Counted from the first letter of the stretch, positions 43,673 through 55,257 are shown. The stretch is 64,000 nt of DNA from Salinicola endophyticus (GCF_040536835.1 NZ_CP159578.1:2852001-2916000); one strand, 5' to 3'. A program made the numbers and translations. Notes: a model not told the origin generated them from the letters alone.

Positions 43673-44331
43673 CCGGTCTCCCCCATGCGGTAGCCGACAT
43701 GACGCACGGTGGCGACGACGCGGCTGCCGAACTTGCGTCGCAGATGGTGGACATGCACCTCGATGACGTTGCTCTCGACCTCGGCATCCCAGCCGTAGAG
43801 CACCTCGACCAGCTGGTTGCGGGAAAACACCTGGCCCGGATGGGTCATCAGATAGGCCAGCAGATCGTGCTCCCGCCGCCCCAGGGGGACCAGCTCTCCG
43901 GCCAGACGCACTTCGTGGGCGGCCGGGTCGAGACTGAGCAGGCCATGGGTCACCTGTGGCGAGGCGCGTCCGGCGCTACGCCGGACCAGCGCGCGCAGAC
44001 GCGCCAGCAGCTCGCCGCTGTCGAACGGCTTGACCAGATAGTCGTCGCAGCCGCCGTCGAGGCCGCGGATGCGATCCTCGACGCCGTCCCGGGCGGTGAG
44101 CATCAGCACCGGTATCTGGCACTGGGCCTCGCGCAGCCGCTTGAGCACCTCGAACCCGTCGATATCGGGCAGGCCGACATCGAGGATCAGGGCATCGAAA
44201 GCCGAGTGCGCCAGCGCCTCGCACACGCCCTCCCCCTCGCCCAGCCACTCCGGCGTGATGTTCTCACGCCGCAGCACCTCGACCACCCCCTCACCAAGCA
44301 GGGGGTCGTCCTCCACCAGCATTACCCGCAT
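43669..44331 (-). CDS. OmpR family response regulator (QseB/PmrA-like)
   Basis: This 220-residue regulator has a receiver domain (MRVMLVEDDPLLGEGV, phospho-acceptor Asp in LILDVGLPD, Lys in YLVKPFD) and a C-terminal winged helix with SNVIEVHVHHLRRKFG. The match to the QseB/PmrA branch is good. A direct repeat of CTTA-type half-sites at 44590-44606 may be a target. The kinase follows with a 4-bp overlap. Confidence 0.9.
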   Translation of the reverse strand: MRVMLVEDDPLLGEGVVEVLRRENITPEWLGEGEGVCEALAHSAFDALILDVGLPDIDGFEVLKRLREAQCQIPVLMLTARDGVEDRIRGLDGGCDDYLVKPFDSGELLARLRALVRRSAGRASPQVTHGLLSLDPAAHEVRLAGELVPLGRREHDLLAYLMTHPGQVFSRNQLVEVLYGWDAEVESNVIEVHVHHLRRKFGSRVVATVRHVGYRMGETG

Positions 44332-44696
44332 AGCTTTCTCTCTCGTCTTGCCCCGGCTCGCCTGGAGCCGGCATATCACGTCTGGCACCTCACCTACAGG
44401 CGGCGCTCGGCGTGGTGTTGCATGCACGGTCTCGGCATGCATCGTCTCAGCGTGCCGCTTCGCAGCATACAACGCCGTCTGCTCGCCTGTCCGGCGCCGT
44501 CATAGTCGTGTCATCGGCAGCCAGCAACCTGGCACCGGCGGGCCGCACGTACACGCCGCGAATGGCGGCGAACATACTCAAACCGCGGTTCTAAGTCTGG
44601 GTTAAGGAAACTCTGTCATCGTCGAACTCCAGCGTGGCAACGACCGTCGAACGACCGGGTGCCACTGTCAAATCAACCCACGCCAAAGGGGGTCCG
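44332..44696. other. Divergent intergenic region, response regulator and glycosyltransferase
   Basis: This 365-bp gap separates genes reading outward. It contains the possible QseB/PmrA-type repeat at 44590-44606 and otherwise shows nothing I can name. A GTG at 44634 in frame with the glycosyltransferase would shorten it, but the ATG at 44697 is better supported. Confidence 0.35.
44590..44606 (-). promoter_or_regulatory. Possible PmrA/QseB-type box
   Basis: On the minus strand CTTAAC and CTTAGA lie 11 bp apart, the spacing of the HTTAAK-N5-HTTAAK box of PmrA/QseB regulators; two positions depart from the consensus. It is about 260 bp upstream of the response regulator and 90 bp before the glycosyltransferase. 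Confidence 0.3.
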
Positions 44697-45389
44697 ATGC
44701 TCGCACTGCCCAAGCTCTCGCTGATCGTCTTTGCCACCGACCCCGCCGCACGGGTCGCGGCGCTGATCGAGGAGGCCTCAAGCGCCCTGGTGCACGCCCG
44801 GGCGCTGGAGTTCCTGATCCTCGACGGCGGGCACGATGCGCGTCTCGCAAAGGCACTCGAAGGGCTATCGCTGAAGGCAGACCAGATCAAGGTGCTGCCA
44901 TGGGCCAGCGATATCGACGCCGCCCTGGCCCAGGCAGCCCGCCAGGCCCAGGGCGACTGGCTGGTGACCCTCGACAGCAGTGGCCGCGCCGACCCCCACG
45001 ATCTTCCCGACATTCTCTGCGCGGCGCGCCATCAGGGGTTGGCCCTGGTGCAGGGGCGAGCGCACCACGCCTCGGGCGCAGGGCACTGGCTGGCACGGCT
45101 GGCGGCGCCTTTCACCACTAGCCACCAGTTCGCCCAAGGGCTGTATCTGATCGAGCGCGAGGCGCTGTGCGCCCTCCCACCGCTAAAGGGCCTGATGCGT
45201 TTTCTGCCACTGCTGATCCGCCGCAGCGGCGGCCGCGTGGGTCAGCACCCGATCCATTGGCGCACGCCGGGTGAGGCCATCGCGACATCCGCACCGCGCC
45301 CTTCGTTCGCGACACTCGGCGAAACTCTGAGGCAATGGCGCCAGGCCCGCCGCTGGCGCCGGCGCCCAGGATCGCGCCGCCCGGCGTGA
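44697..45389 (+). CDS. Reduced family 2 glycosyltransferase-like protein
   Basis: This 230-residue protein resembles the DPM1/GtrB branch of family 2 glycosyltransferases: LSLIVFATD at the N-terminus, ALAQAARQAQGDWLVTLDSSGRADPHDLPDIL in the middle, and KGLMRFLPLLIRRSGGRVGQHPIHWRTPGEA near the end. The acidic DxD metal site is not clear: the usual spot reads LDSSGRADP. There is no membrane C-terminus. AAGGGGG precedes the ATG at 44697. It may be a divergent or inactive transferase; activity should not be assumed. Confidence 0.6.
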   Translation: MLALPKLSLIVFATDPAARVAALIEEASSALVHARALEFLILDGGHDARLAKALEGLSLKADQIKVLPWASDIDAALAQAARQAQGDWLVTLDSSGRADPHDLPDILCAARHQGLALVQGRAHHASGAGHWLARLAAPFTTSHQFAQGLYLIEREALCALPPLKGLMRFLPLLIRRSGGRVGQHPIHWRTPGEAIATSAPRPSFATLGETLRQWRQARRWRRRPGSRRPA

Positions 45390-45423
45390 CCACCTGGCGT
45401 CAGCGCGGCACGGTGTCCGTCTC

Positions 45424-45858
45424 CTAGCGGTAACGCCGCCCGCTCCACTCCAGCCACCCACCCGGACGCTCGCCGCGCGGGTCGCGATGGGTCCAGTGCA
45501 CCACGCCACCCCGGGCATTCCAGACATACTCGCCACGGAAGCGCACCGAATCCCCGCGTGCGAGCCCGTCGAGCCGCGGCGCCAGATCGATATTGTGGGC
45601 GATCAGCAGCGTCTGGCCATCGCCGAGCGCAAGGATGAAGCGCTGATGCCGGCTCCCCTCGTCATCATCGGGCAGCAGGCGCTGCACGCGCCCTTCACCC
45701 TCGACCCAGACCGCCTCACGTTGCGCCTGGAAGGCCGCCCGCGGTGTCATCGTCGAGGATACCGGCGCCTGCCAGTGAGCCAGCGTCGGCACCAGCAGTG
45801 CCGCCAACAGCAGCGCGATCACCACACTGCCGATTCTTCGTCTCGTCATCCGGGTCAT
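45424..45858 (-). CDS. DUF3465 family exported protein
   Basis: This 144-residue protein has an N-terminal membrane or signal segment (SVVIALLLAALLVPTLAHW) and a small beta-rich domain with GEGRVQRLLPDDDEGSRHQRFIL, LIAHNIDLAPRL and GEYVWNARGGVVHWTHRDP, the DUF3465 pattern. The domain looks like an OB-fold and has no known function. The ATG at 45858 is preferred over the upstream frame. It converges with the glycosyltransferase gene across 34 bp. Confidence 0.7.
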   Translation of the reverse strand: MTRMTRRRIGSVVIALLLAALLVPTLAHWQAPVSSTMTPRAAFQAQREAVWVEGEGRVQRLLPDDDEGSRHQRFILALGDGQTLLIAHNIDLAPRLDGLARGDSVRFRGEYVWNARGGVVHWTHRDPRGERPGGWLEWSGRRYR

Positions 45859-45986
45859 GGCCCCTTGTCTTGCCGGAGAGCCACTGTGACACCGGGCCGC
45901 TGCGCGATAAAGCCTGGGCGGTGATCCGCAGCGACAGCCGCCGGTCCGCGCACGCGCCGAAGGCAAACAACGGGCGCGCCGGACGC

Positions 45987-46024
45987 AAAAAAAGAGGCCG
46001 AACCCAAAAATCGGGCTCGGCCTA
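45987..46024 (-). terminator. Terminator of the protease-inhibitor operon
   Basis: On the minus strand GGCCGAGCCCGA and TTGGGTTCGGCC form a stem, followed by CTTTTTTT. It lies 84 bp after the inhibitor gene stop. Confidence 0.8.
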
Positions 46025-46107
46025 CGCTGTGTGCCCGTCCTGGGCTACTCAATCAGAGTGCGACATACGCGTAGAGTTCCTGAAAAAAAGAAATAGGTGA
46101 GCGTGGC

Positions 46108-46449
46108 TCAGGTTTCCGGTTCGTCCAGCGCCCCGGGGCCGTGCTGCCACAGCCCCACCACGCCGCGCGGCGCCTGTGTCTCGTCGAGCGCGCACTGCCA
46201 GCATTCGGCTTCCGGCTGCTCGAGAGACAGCCGGAAGACACGCCGGTCGGCACCCGCTACCGGTTCGGCCGGCGCCTGGCGGTCGATCTCGTCGAGCAGC
46301 CGCTGTAGCCGTTCGCGCTGGGGTTCACTGAGTTCACGGCAATCGATGCGTCGCGGGCGTTCCAGCCCGGGCATGGCGGCGAAGCCCCCTTCGCGCACCA
46401 CCGCCAGCACCGCCGTGGGTGCCAGTCGCGGTACACCACGCGCGCTCAC
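46108..46449 (-). CDS. Emfourin-like inhibitor of the M4 protease
   Basis: This 113-residue protein fits the emfourin family of protealysin inhibitors: the VVREGGFAAMPGLERPRRIDCRELS stretch and the following helical LLDEI segment are typical. It has no signal peptide. Its ATG overlaps the stop of the upstream protealysin-like protease gene by 4 bp (ATGA), the known arrangement for this pair, so it is probably made in step with the protease to hold it in check. Confidence 0.75.
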   Translation of the reverse strand: MSARGVPRLAPTAVLAVVREGGFAAMPGLERPRRIDCRELSEPQRERLQRLLDEIDRQAPAEPVAGADRRVFRLSLEQPEAECWQCALDETQAPRGVVGLWQHGPGALDEPET

Positions 46450-47498
46450 CGCAACACTCCCACATCGACCCAGGCTTGGCGCACGGCCTCCATTACCGGG
46501 CTGTCAGCGCCGAAACGCTGCTGCGCGCAGCGCACGGTGATCTCGGCGAAGGTGGCGAAATCCGCATCCCGCGCCAGGCGCGGGTCACGCAGCGCATCGA
46601 ACCATACCGGTCCGGCAGCCTCCCAGGCGAAGCCGCCGAGACGCGTCGCGGCCAGATAGAAGGCGCGATTGGGAATGCCGGAGTTGATATGCACCCCGCC
46701 GTTGTCGGAGGCCGTATTGACGAAGGCGTCCATGTGCCCCGGCTGCGGGTCCTTGCCCAGTACCGGATCGTCGTAGGCGCTACCGGGGTTGGCCATGGAG
46801 CGCAGCGCCCGACCGTTGACCCGCTCGGTGAGCAGCCCCTCACCGATCAGCCAGTCGGCCTCCTCGGCCGCCTGCTCGAAGTGGTGCTGCTTGACCATGG
46901 CGCCGAACACGTCGGCCAGGGATTCGTTGAGTGCACCGGACTGATCGGCGTAGATCAGCCCGGCTTCGCGCTCGATCACCCCGTGGGTCAACTCGTGGGC
47001 GACCACGTCGAGCGCCACGGTAAAACGGTTGAACAACTCGCCGTCGCCATCGCCGAAGACCATCTGCGCCCCGTTCCAGAAGGCGTTGTCATACTCCTCG
47101 CCATAATGCACGGTACCCAGCAGCGCCATACCCTGGGCATCGATGGAGTCGCGGGCGAACACCTCCCAGTAAAAGAGGTAGGTCGCGCCCAACCAGCGAT
47201 AGGCCTCGTCGACGGCGAGATCGCCGCTCTCCGGATCGCCCTCGCTGCGCACCCGCTCCCCTGGCAGTATCTCCTGCTGCGCGGCGGTATAGATATAGCG
47301 GGCGGGCTCGCCGCCACGCTGGCCATCGGCGGGCCGTGCCGCGGTCTGAGCAGCGTTGCGCAGACGAAACTGGGCGTCGGCCCTGAGCGTGGCCTGGGCG
47401 CAGCGCTGCAAGCGCGCGTTGCCGTGGGAGAGAATACGCTCCAGTACATGGGGCGGCATGAAGCCGTGGGCTTGACCCGGGCGCGTCGTCGCTGGCAT
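46446..47498 (-). CDS. Protealysin-like M4 metalloprotease
   Basis: This 350-residue zinc protease has a short protealysin-type propeptide (about 1-45, beginning with HGFMPPHVLERIL), no clear signal peptide, the zinc motif HELTHGV (residues about 167-173) and the downstream Glu in NESLADVFG; SDNGGVHINSGIPNRAFYL carries the catalytic His region. The lack of a signal peptide matches protealysins, which are kept in the cell or leave by an unusual route. The inhibitor gene is coupled downstream. Confidence 0.9.
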   Translation of the reverse strand: MPATTRPGQAHGFMPPHVLERILSHGNARLQRCAQATLRADAQFRLRNAAQTAARPADGQRGGEPARYIYTAAQQEILPGERVRSEGDPESGDLAVDEAYRWLGATYLFYWEVFARDSIDAQGMALLGTVHYGEEYDNAFWNGAQMVFGDGDGELFNRFTVALDVVAHELTHGVIEREAGLIYADQSGALNESLADVFGAMVKQHHFEQAAEEADWLIGEGLLTERVNGRALRSMANPGSAYDDPVLGKDPQPGHMDAFVNTASDNGGVHINSGIPNRAFYLAATRLGGFAWEAAGPVWFDALRDPRLARDADFATFAEITVRCAQQRFGADSPVMEAVRQAWVDVGVLR

Positions 47499-47607
47499 CG
47501 GACACCTCCTGTGATAAGACCAACATCACGATCAGTGTGGCTCAGGCATGGCGGCGATGCCGTGGCGGCCCTGTTGCGTTTTGTCACCGCTTCGGCGTGC
47601 AGAGAGT

Positions 47608-49323
47608 TCAGCTCAGATGCAGGCCGTAACTCGCCTCGGGCACCACGCCCTCGAATTTGCCGAGCTGGGCGATATCGTTGTCCTTGAGCATCTGATCGAG
47701 GCGCCGCCCTGGGCTCTTGGCATTGAGCACCAGGTGTACCTGGACTGGACGCCCCTGCTCGTCGATACGCTGGACCCAGGCCAGCGCACCGCTGGAGAAC
47801 CGCGCCAACGAGCCCACCGGCGCGGTACCGAAGCGGCGTACGTAGCGCTGCGCCCAGGTGGCATCGAACAGCGCGGGATGACCCAGCACGTGGCGGTAGC
47901 GCTCGAGCAATGGCCAGGCGTCACGATCCGCGCGGGGCTGACCCAGCGCGTCGATCACGTCGACCACCGCCATCATGCGCCCCAGCGGGCTCAATTGCGC
48001 GTCGTCCAGACCTGCCGGATAGCCGCTGCCGTCGCGCCGCTCGTTGGCCTCACCGACGATGGCACGGGCGATCTCCGGTGATAGCCAGCGACACGTCTCG
48101 AGCTGCGTGAGTAGCGCTGGCACGTGCTCGGCCAGACGCTCGCGCGCTGCGGCATCGAGCGGCTCACGGCTCTCCAGAATCGACGCCGGCAGCCGACACT
48201 TGCCCAGATCGTGTACCAACGCGCTGGCCGCCACCGCCTTGATCACGTCCTCGGGATAGCCCTGCCAGCGAACCAGGTCGGTGGCGCGCACCGCGACACC
48301 GAGCGAGTGGCGCACCAGCGGCGTCTCCCCATGCAGGTAACCGAGCGCATAGAGCAGCGCCTGATCGCCCTGGTCGCTCAGTGTGACCAGGGTGTCGGCG
48401 TGACGCGAGAGCAGCGATGACGCGATCGAGCCGCCATTCTGCAGCGTCAGGATCTGCGCACTGAGATAATCGGCGATCTTCTTGAGCCGCCGCGCGGTGG
48501 CGTTGCCGACTGGCAGCGAGGTCGTCTCGGGCTGTCTCGGCGCCGGGCGCTTGCCATCCGGCGCCCGAAACAGCGGCGAGGGCGAGAGTACCTTGTCACG
48601 CGTCGTCACGCTGCGTGCGCTCTCGCGTTCGGCCTCCTTGACGCAATACCACAGCAGTCGTTCGGTATCGATGCCGGGGTCGTCGAACTCACAGCCGACC
48701 AGCGCCTCGCGCCACCCCTCATCGCTGCGCACATGGCGAATACAGCCACTGAGGCGCAGCGACTGACGGCTGGGAAAATGCAGCTCGAGCGGCGCGAAGC
48801 GCTGATTGGCGGAGAGTGAAACCGCCTGCGCCAGCGGCATCGCCAGCAGGCACCCCCCCAGGGAGAGGTTGCGCAGCTCGGCGAGCACCGGCCCCTCGCG
48901 ATCGGCCAGACTCAGGCGCGTATCGACACCCATCTCGGCGCGAATCGGGGCGCGGAAGGTATTGCGTCGGTGCACCGTGCTGAGCCACTCGGGATAACTG
49001 CAGCGCAGACGCCGTCGGGCGCCCTCGCCGCCATCGGTATCGAGCCACTCAATCGCCGTCAGCGCCGAGGTGCGCACCATGGCACCGTTGACATGCCCGA
49101 AGAGGTGGAAGGCAGCGCCCTGCACCAGCTGTTCGGCCAGCGCGGGGACTGCGCTGATGTCGACGATCAGCGCGTGATCGCGCTCGATGTCGTCGAGCAG
49201 CACCGGCCACGACGCCCCCTCCAGGTCGAACGCCAGATTGACGCTGCCTTGTACGCAGAGCGGATCGAGCCACTCCCACTTGGCCTTGGGGTTGACGATA
49301 TCGGTCGAAGCGGACGTACTCAT
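47608..49323 (-). CDS. PilZ protein with a degenerate HD-GYP domain
   Basis: This 571-residue cytosolic protein has a YcgR-like N-terminal part, a PilZ domain with both c-di-GMP motifs (RNTFR of RxxxR, and NLSLGG), and a C-terminal HD-GYP domain (about 280-500). The HD motif is HDLGK (371-375) and the GYP motif is DGSGYPAGL, but the usual HHE metal ligands before it read ANE (426-428). The protein can therefore be expected to bind c-di-GMP by PilZ but may not cleave it. The ATG at 49323 is preferred over an upstream TTG at 49347. It follows serB on the same strand after 116 bp. Confidence 0.8.
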   Translation of the reverse strand: MSTSASTDIVNPKAKWEWLDPLCVQGSVNLAFDLEGASWPVLLDDIERDHALIVDISAVPALAEQLVQGAAFHLFGHVNGAMVRTSALTAIEWLDTDGGEGARRRLRCSYPEWLSTVHRRNTFRAPIRAEMGVDTRLSLADREGPVLAELRNLSLGGCLLAMPLAQAVSLSANQRFAPLELHFPSRQSLRLSGCIRHVRSDEGWREALVGCEFDDPGIDTERLLWYCVKEAERESARSVTTRDKVLSPSPLFRAPDGKRPAPRQPETTSLPVGNATARRLKKIADYLSAQILTLQNGGSIASSLLSRHADTLVTLSDQGDQALLYALGYLHGETPLVRHSLGVAVRATDLVRWQGYPEDVIKAVAASALVHDLGKCRLPASILESREPLDAAARERLAEHVPALLTQLETCRWLSPEIARAIVGEANERRDGSGYPAGLDDAQLSPLGRMMAVVDVIDALGQPRADRDAWPLLERYRHVLGHPALFDATWAQRYVRRFGTAPVGSLARFSSGALAWVQRIDEQGRPVQVHLVLNAKSPGRRLDQMLKDNDIAQLGKFEGVVPEASYGLHLS

Positions 49324-49439
49324 TCGGGTTCTCGATGCCGGCTGCAAATCCTGGATACAATTTACAACAATTTATTTCAAAACGCTTCTATTCCCATTAG
49401 CTGAAATACACGTTTTCCCAACGCCATATCACGCACCGT

Positions 49440-50654
49440 TCATTCGCGCGCCAGCGCCTGTTCTGGATAGTCCAGTAAATAGAGTAGGCCATCCAGGCCC
49501 AGCGTCGAGACCGACAGTGCAGCCTCGCGACGCACCAGCGGCTTGGCGTGAAAAGCGACGCCAAGCCCCGCCCGCGCCAACATCTGGAGATCGTTGGCGC
49601 CATCCCCCACGGCCACGGTCTGTGCCAGAGCGAGCCCCTCGCGGGCGGCGATCTGCTCCAGCAGCACGGCCTTGCGTGCGGCGTCGACAATCGGCTCGGC
49701 GACCTCACCGGTCACCTTGCCATCGCGAATCACCAGCTCATTGGCATGAATCTCGTCGAACCCCAGCCGCTGCTGCAGATAGCGTGCAAAGTAGGTGAAA
49801 CCGCCGGAGAGAATCGCGGTGCGGTAGCCCAGACGCTTGAGATGGTGCATCAGACGCTCCGCTCCGGGCATCAGCGGCAGTGACTCGGCGATCTCGGCGA
49901 GTACCGACTCGTCCAGCCCCTCCAGCTTGCGCATGCGCTCACGAAAGCTCTGCTGGAAGTCGAGCTCGCCGCGCATCGCGCGCGCGGTGATCGCCGCCAC
50001 TTCATCGAACACACCGTGGCGTCGGGCCAGTTCGTCGATCACCTCGGCCTGGATCAACGTCGAGTCCATGTCGAAGCAGACCAGACGGCGATGCCGCGGC
50101 CAGAGATCGGCGGGCTGCAGGGTGACATCGACCGCGAAGCGCTCGCTCAGCGCCAGCATGCGTTCGCGCAGCGCCTGAGGGTCGGCGGACTCACCGCGAA
50201 GCCGCCACTGCAGGCAGGCGCCATGTGGTAGCGCCTCGGGCCCGGCGTCGAGGCTCGGCGGCGCCGAGAGTCGCTTGATGCGCTCGATGGTCAGACCCTC
50301 GCTGGCGGTCAGCGTCGCCACCTCTGCCACCACCTCGGCACTGATGCGTGGCCCCAGCACGCTGAGTATGCAACGCGGTGCCGCGGCCTCTTCGACCCAG
50401 CCGAGGGTGGTTTCGGGGGGGATCGCTTCGACTCGGCAGTCGAGCCCGCAGATGTCACCGGCACTCGGCAGCAGCGCGGCCACGTCGACCTCATCGTCGG
50501 TCTCGACCAGCACCTCCAGGCGGACCCGGCCGAAGGCCACGTGCTGGTCCATGTCCAGTAGCCGCAGCCCCGCCGTCGCCAGCGCGGTGCTCAGGGTAGC
50601 GGTCTGCCCCGGGCGCGCCGGGCCGGTGGCGCTTATCACGAAACGTCGTGCCAT
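49440..50654 (-). CDS. serB: Phosphoserine phosphatase SerB
   Basis: SerB makes serine from phosphoserine. The 404-residue protein has two ACT-like domains in the first 180 residues (VISATGPARPGQTATLS at the start), then the HAD phosphatase core with FDMDSTLIQAEVIDELA, ILSGGFTYFARYL and VAVGDGANDLQML. It lies between parC and the PilZ/HD-GYP gene on the same strand. SerB near parC/parE is seen in other gammaproteobacteria. Confidence 0.95.
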   Translation of the reverse strand: MARRFVISATGPARPGQTATLSTALATAGLRLLDMDQHVAFGRVRLEVLVETDDEVDVAALLPSAGDICGLDCRVEAIPPETTLGWVEEAAAPRCILSVLGPRISAEVVAEVATLTASEGLTIERIKRLSAPPSLDAGPEALPHGACLQWRLRGESADPQALRERMLALSERFAVDVTLQPADLWPRHRRLVCFDMDSTLIQAEVIDELARRHGVFDEVAAITARAMRGELDFQQSFRERMRKLEGLDESVLAEIAESLPLMPGAERLMHHLKRLGYRTAILSGGFTYFARYLQQRLGFDEIHANELVIRDGKVTGEVAEPIVDAARKAVLLEQIAAREGLALAQTVAVGDGANDLQMLARAGLGVAFHAKPLVRREAALSVSTLGLDGLLYLLDYPEQALARE

Positions 50655-50757
50655 GTTTTCCCCACGGGGCGCCGTCGACGCCCCTGTTGTCAGTGGCGCG
50701 GCCGGCAGCGCCGTGCCGCGCGCTTGTCAGTCGGTGTCGTCTTCGCAGGGCGGCGCC

Positions 50758-53010
50758 TCAGCCTTCGACCTCGAGCCGGTCGACCTTCTGGAACCCCCGC
50801 GCCAGCTTGCTGCCACGCCGCCCGCGCTCGCCGGCATAGTAGTCGAGATCGGCCGCCTTGAGCGTCTGCTTGCGCTTGCCGGCATGCACGACCAGTGCCG
50901 CGCCCTCCGGCAGCAGCACCAGATCGCGCACGAACTCCTCGCGGTTGGCGGCGCGCTGACCGGGAATCGCGATCATCTTGTTGCCCTTGCCCTTGGCCAT
51001 TTCGGGCAGCTCGGAGAGCGCAAACACCAGCAATCGGCCCTCGTTGGAGACCACCGCCACGCGCAGCGTGTCGCCGGCCGGAATCGGCTGCGGCGGCAGC
51101 ACGTTGCAGCCCTGGGGCACCGAGAGCACCGCCTTGCCGGCCTTGTTCTTGCCGAGCAGGTCCTCGAGTTTGACCACGAAGCCGTAGCCGGCATCGGTGG
51201 CGAGCAGATAGCGCGCCTCGGGCACGTCGAGCATCACCCCGATCATGCTCGCCCCCGCCGGCGGATTGATCCGCCCGGTGATCGGCTCGCCCTGCCCGCG
51301 CGCCGACGGCAGATTGTGGGCGCTCAGGGTGTAGCTGCGGCCGCTGTCGTCGAGCAGCACCAGCGGCTGGTTGGTCTTGCCGCGGGCGGCGAGATGGAAG
51401 GTATCACCCGCCTTGTAGGAGAGCCCCGCCGGGTCGATGTCGTGCCCCCGCGCGGCACGGATCCAGCCCTTCTCGGAGAGCACCACGGTGACCGGATCGG
51501 CGCCGAGCAGCTCGACCTCGGAGAGCGCCTTGGCCTCGCTGCGCTCGACCAGCGGTGAACGGCGCTCGTCGCCATAGGTCTTGGCGGCTTCGCGCAGCTC
51601 CTTCTCGATCAGCTTGGTCATCGCCGCCTCACTGCCCAGCAGCTTCTGCAGCCGCTGGCGTTCGGCCTCGAGCTCGTCCTGCTCGCCGCGAATCTTCATC
51701 TCCTCGAGCTTGGCCAGATGGCGCAGGCGCAGTTCGAGAATCGCTTCGGCCTGACGCTCGCTGAGCCCGAACGCCGCCATCAGCGCCGGCTTGGGCTCGT
51801 CCTCCTCGCGGATGATGCGGATCACCTCGTCGATATTGAGATAGGCCGCCAGCAAGCCCTCGAGGATGTGCAGGCGCTCCTCGACCTTGTCGAGACGATG
51901 CTGGCTGCGTCGGCGTACCGTCTCGCGGCGGAAGCTGAGCCACTCGCCGAGCATGTCGTTGAGCGGCATCACCCGCGGCCGACCGTCGAGGGCGATCACG
52001 TTGAGATTGACGCGCACGTTCTTCTCGAGATCGGTGGTGGCGAACAGGTGCGCCATCAGCCCCTCGACATCGATGCGGTTCGAACGCGGCTCGATCACCA
52101 GCCGGGTCGGCGTCTCATGGGTCGACTCATCACGCAGATCGGCCACCATCGGCAGCTTCTTGGCCTGCATCTGGGCGGCGATCTGCTCGAGCACCTTGGC
52201 CCCACTGACCTGATACGGCAGCGCGGTGATGACGATGTTGCCGTCTTCGCGCACATAGCGCCCGCGCAGCTTCACCGAGCCGCGGCCGCTCTCGTAGAGC
52301 TTGCGCAGGTCGGCGGCCGGCGAAATGATCTCGGCCTCGGTGGGGAAATCCGGCGCCGGCACATAAGCCATCAGATCGGCGACGCTGGCACCGGGATGAC
52401 GCAGCAGATGACAGGTCGCCTCCACCACTTCACGCACGTTGTGCGGCGGGATGTCGGTCGCCATGCCCACCGCGATGCCGGTGCCACCGTTGAGCAGCAC
52501 ATGGGGCAGGCGCGAGGGCAGCACCGACGGCTCGTTCAGGGTGCCATCGAAGTTGGGTGTCCAGTCGACCGTGCCCTGCCCCAGCTCGGCGAGCAACGTT
52601 TCGCTGAACTTGGAGAGCCGCGCCTCGGTGTAGCGCATCGCGGCGAACGACTTGGGATCGTCGGGGCTACCCCAGTTGCCCTGGCCGTCGACCAGCGGAT
52701 AGCGGTAGCTGAACGGCTGCGCCATCAGCACCATCGCTTCGTAGCAGGCGCTGTCGCCGTGGGGGTGGAACTTGCCGAGCACGTCGCCGACGGTACGCGC
52801 CGACTTCTTGTACTTGGCGTTCGCGGTCAGCGACAGCTCGCGCATGGCGTAGACGATACGCCGCTGCACCGGCTTCATGCCGTCACCGATGTGCGGCAGC
52901 GCGCGGTCGAGAATCACGTACATCGAGTAGTCGAGATACGCCTTCTCGGTGTACTCCTTGAGCGAAAGGCGTTCGACGTCGCCCTCCGCCACCTGGATAT
53001 CCATGGTCAT
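50758..53010 (-). CDS. parC: DNA topoisomerase IV subunit A
   Basis: ParC is the DNA-cutting subunit of topoisomerase IV, which unlinks daughter chromosomes. The 750-residue length is normal. The catalytic Tyr lies in MRYTEARLS and the quinolone-determining stretch reads [13 protein letters not shown], with the wild-type Ser and Glu. The C-terminal beta-pinwheel starts around residue 490. parE lies upstream on the same strand after 168 bp that contain a structured repeat. Confidence 0.97.
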   Translation of the reverse strand: MTMDIQVAEGDVERLSLKEYTEKAYLDYSMYVILDRALPHIGDGMKPVQRRIVYAMRELSLTANAKYKKSARTVGDVLGKFHPHGDSACYEAMVLMAQPFSYRYPLVDGQGNWGSPDDPKSFAAMRYTEARLSKFSETLLAELGQGTVDWTPNFDGTLNEPSVLPSRLPHVLLNGGTGIAVGMATDIPPHNVREVVEATCHLLRHPGASVADLMAYVPAPDFPTEAEIISPAADLRKLYESGRGSVKLRGRYVREDGNIVITALPYQVSGAKVLEQIAAQMQAKKLPMVADLRDESTHETPTRLVIEPRSNRIDVEGLMAHLFATTDLEKNVRVNLNVIALDGRPRVMPLNDMLGEWLSFRRETVRRRSQHRLDKVEERLHILEGLLAAYLNIDEVIRIIREEDEPKPALMAAFGLSERQAEAILELRLRHLAKLEEMKIRGEQDELEAERQRLQKLLGSEAAMTKLIEKELREAAKTYGDERRSPLVERSEAKALSEVELLGADPVTVVLSEKGWIRAARGHDIDPAGLSYKAGDTFHLAARGKTNQPLVLLDDSGRSYTLSAHNLPSARGQGEPITGRINPPAGASMIGVMLDVPEARYLLATDAGYGFVVKLEDLLGKNKAGKAVLSVPQGCNVLPPQPIPAGDTLRVAVVSNEGRLLVFALSELPEMAKGKGNKMIAIPGQRAANREEFVRDLVLLPEGAALVVHAGKRKQTLKAADLDYYAGERGRRGSKLARGFQKVDRLEVEG

Positions 53011-53073
53011 ACGCTAAGCCCTTGGTCAGGGTTCAAGAATCGTTGTCTGCCCTAGCTGCGGCTTACCCGGCGA

Positions 53074-53154
53074 CAGGTCTTTGCGGAGGCGCTGTGAACC
53101 CCTCCCTGGGCGCTACATTTGCCATCCCTGGCAAATGACCTCCGCTGATACCTG
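53074..53154. repeat. 81-bp structured repeat between parE and parC
   Basis: Nested inverted repeats: CAGGT (53074-53078) with ACCTG (53150-53154), GCGGAGG (53083-53089) with CCTCCGC (53139-53145), and a perfect inner stem CATTTGCCA (53116-53124) with TGGCAAATG (53129-53137) around TCCC. It occupies most of the 168-bp gap. The form is that of a REP-type element; no second copy is seen in this window. Confidence 0.65.
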
Positions 53155-53178
53155 CCCCCGGCGCCGCGCGCCCTGGCG

Positions 53179-55125
<1,947 letters not shown>

Positions 55126-55257
55126 CTAGACGCCGCCGACATCGATAGCATGTCTATCGGCGGTATCCGTCACCGCGGCGGACATCATACACTACTGTTC
55201 AAATCATCAGTACCGGGTTACACCAGGCGCTGACACCTGAGGTGCCAGCGGCCAGGG

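Noticed and set aside
50758..53010. Fluoroquinolone-resistance change in ParC
   Set aside because: The stretch [10 protein letters not shown] has the usual Ser and Glu, so no resistance change is seen.
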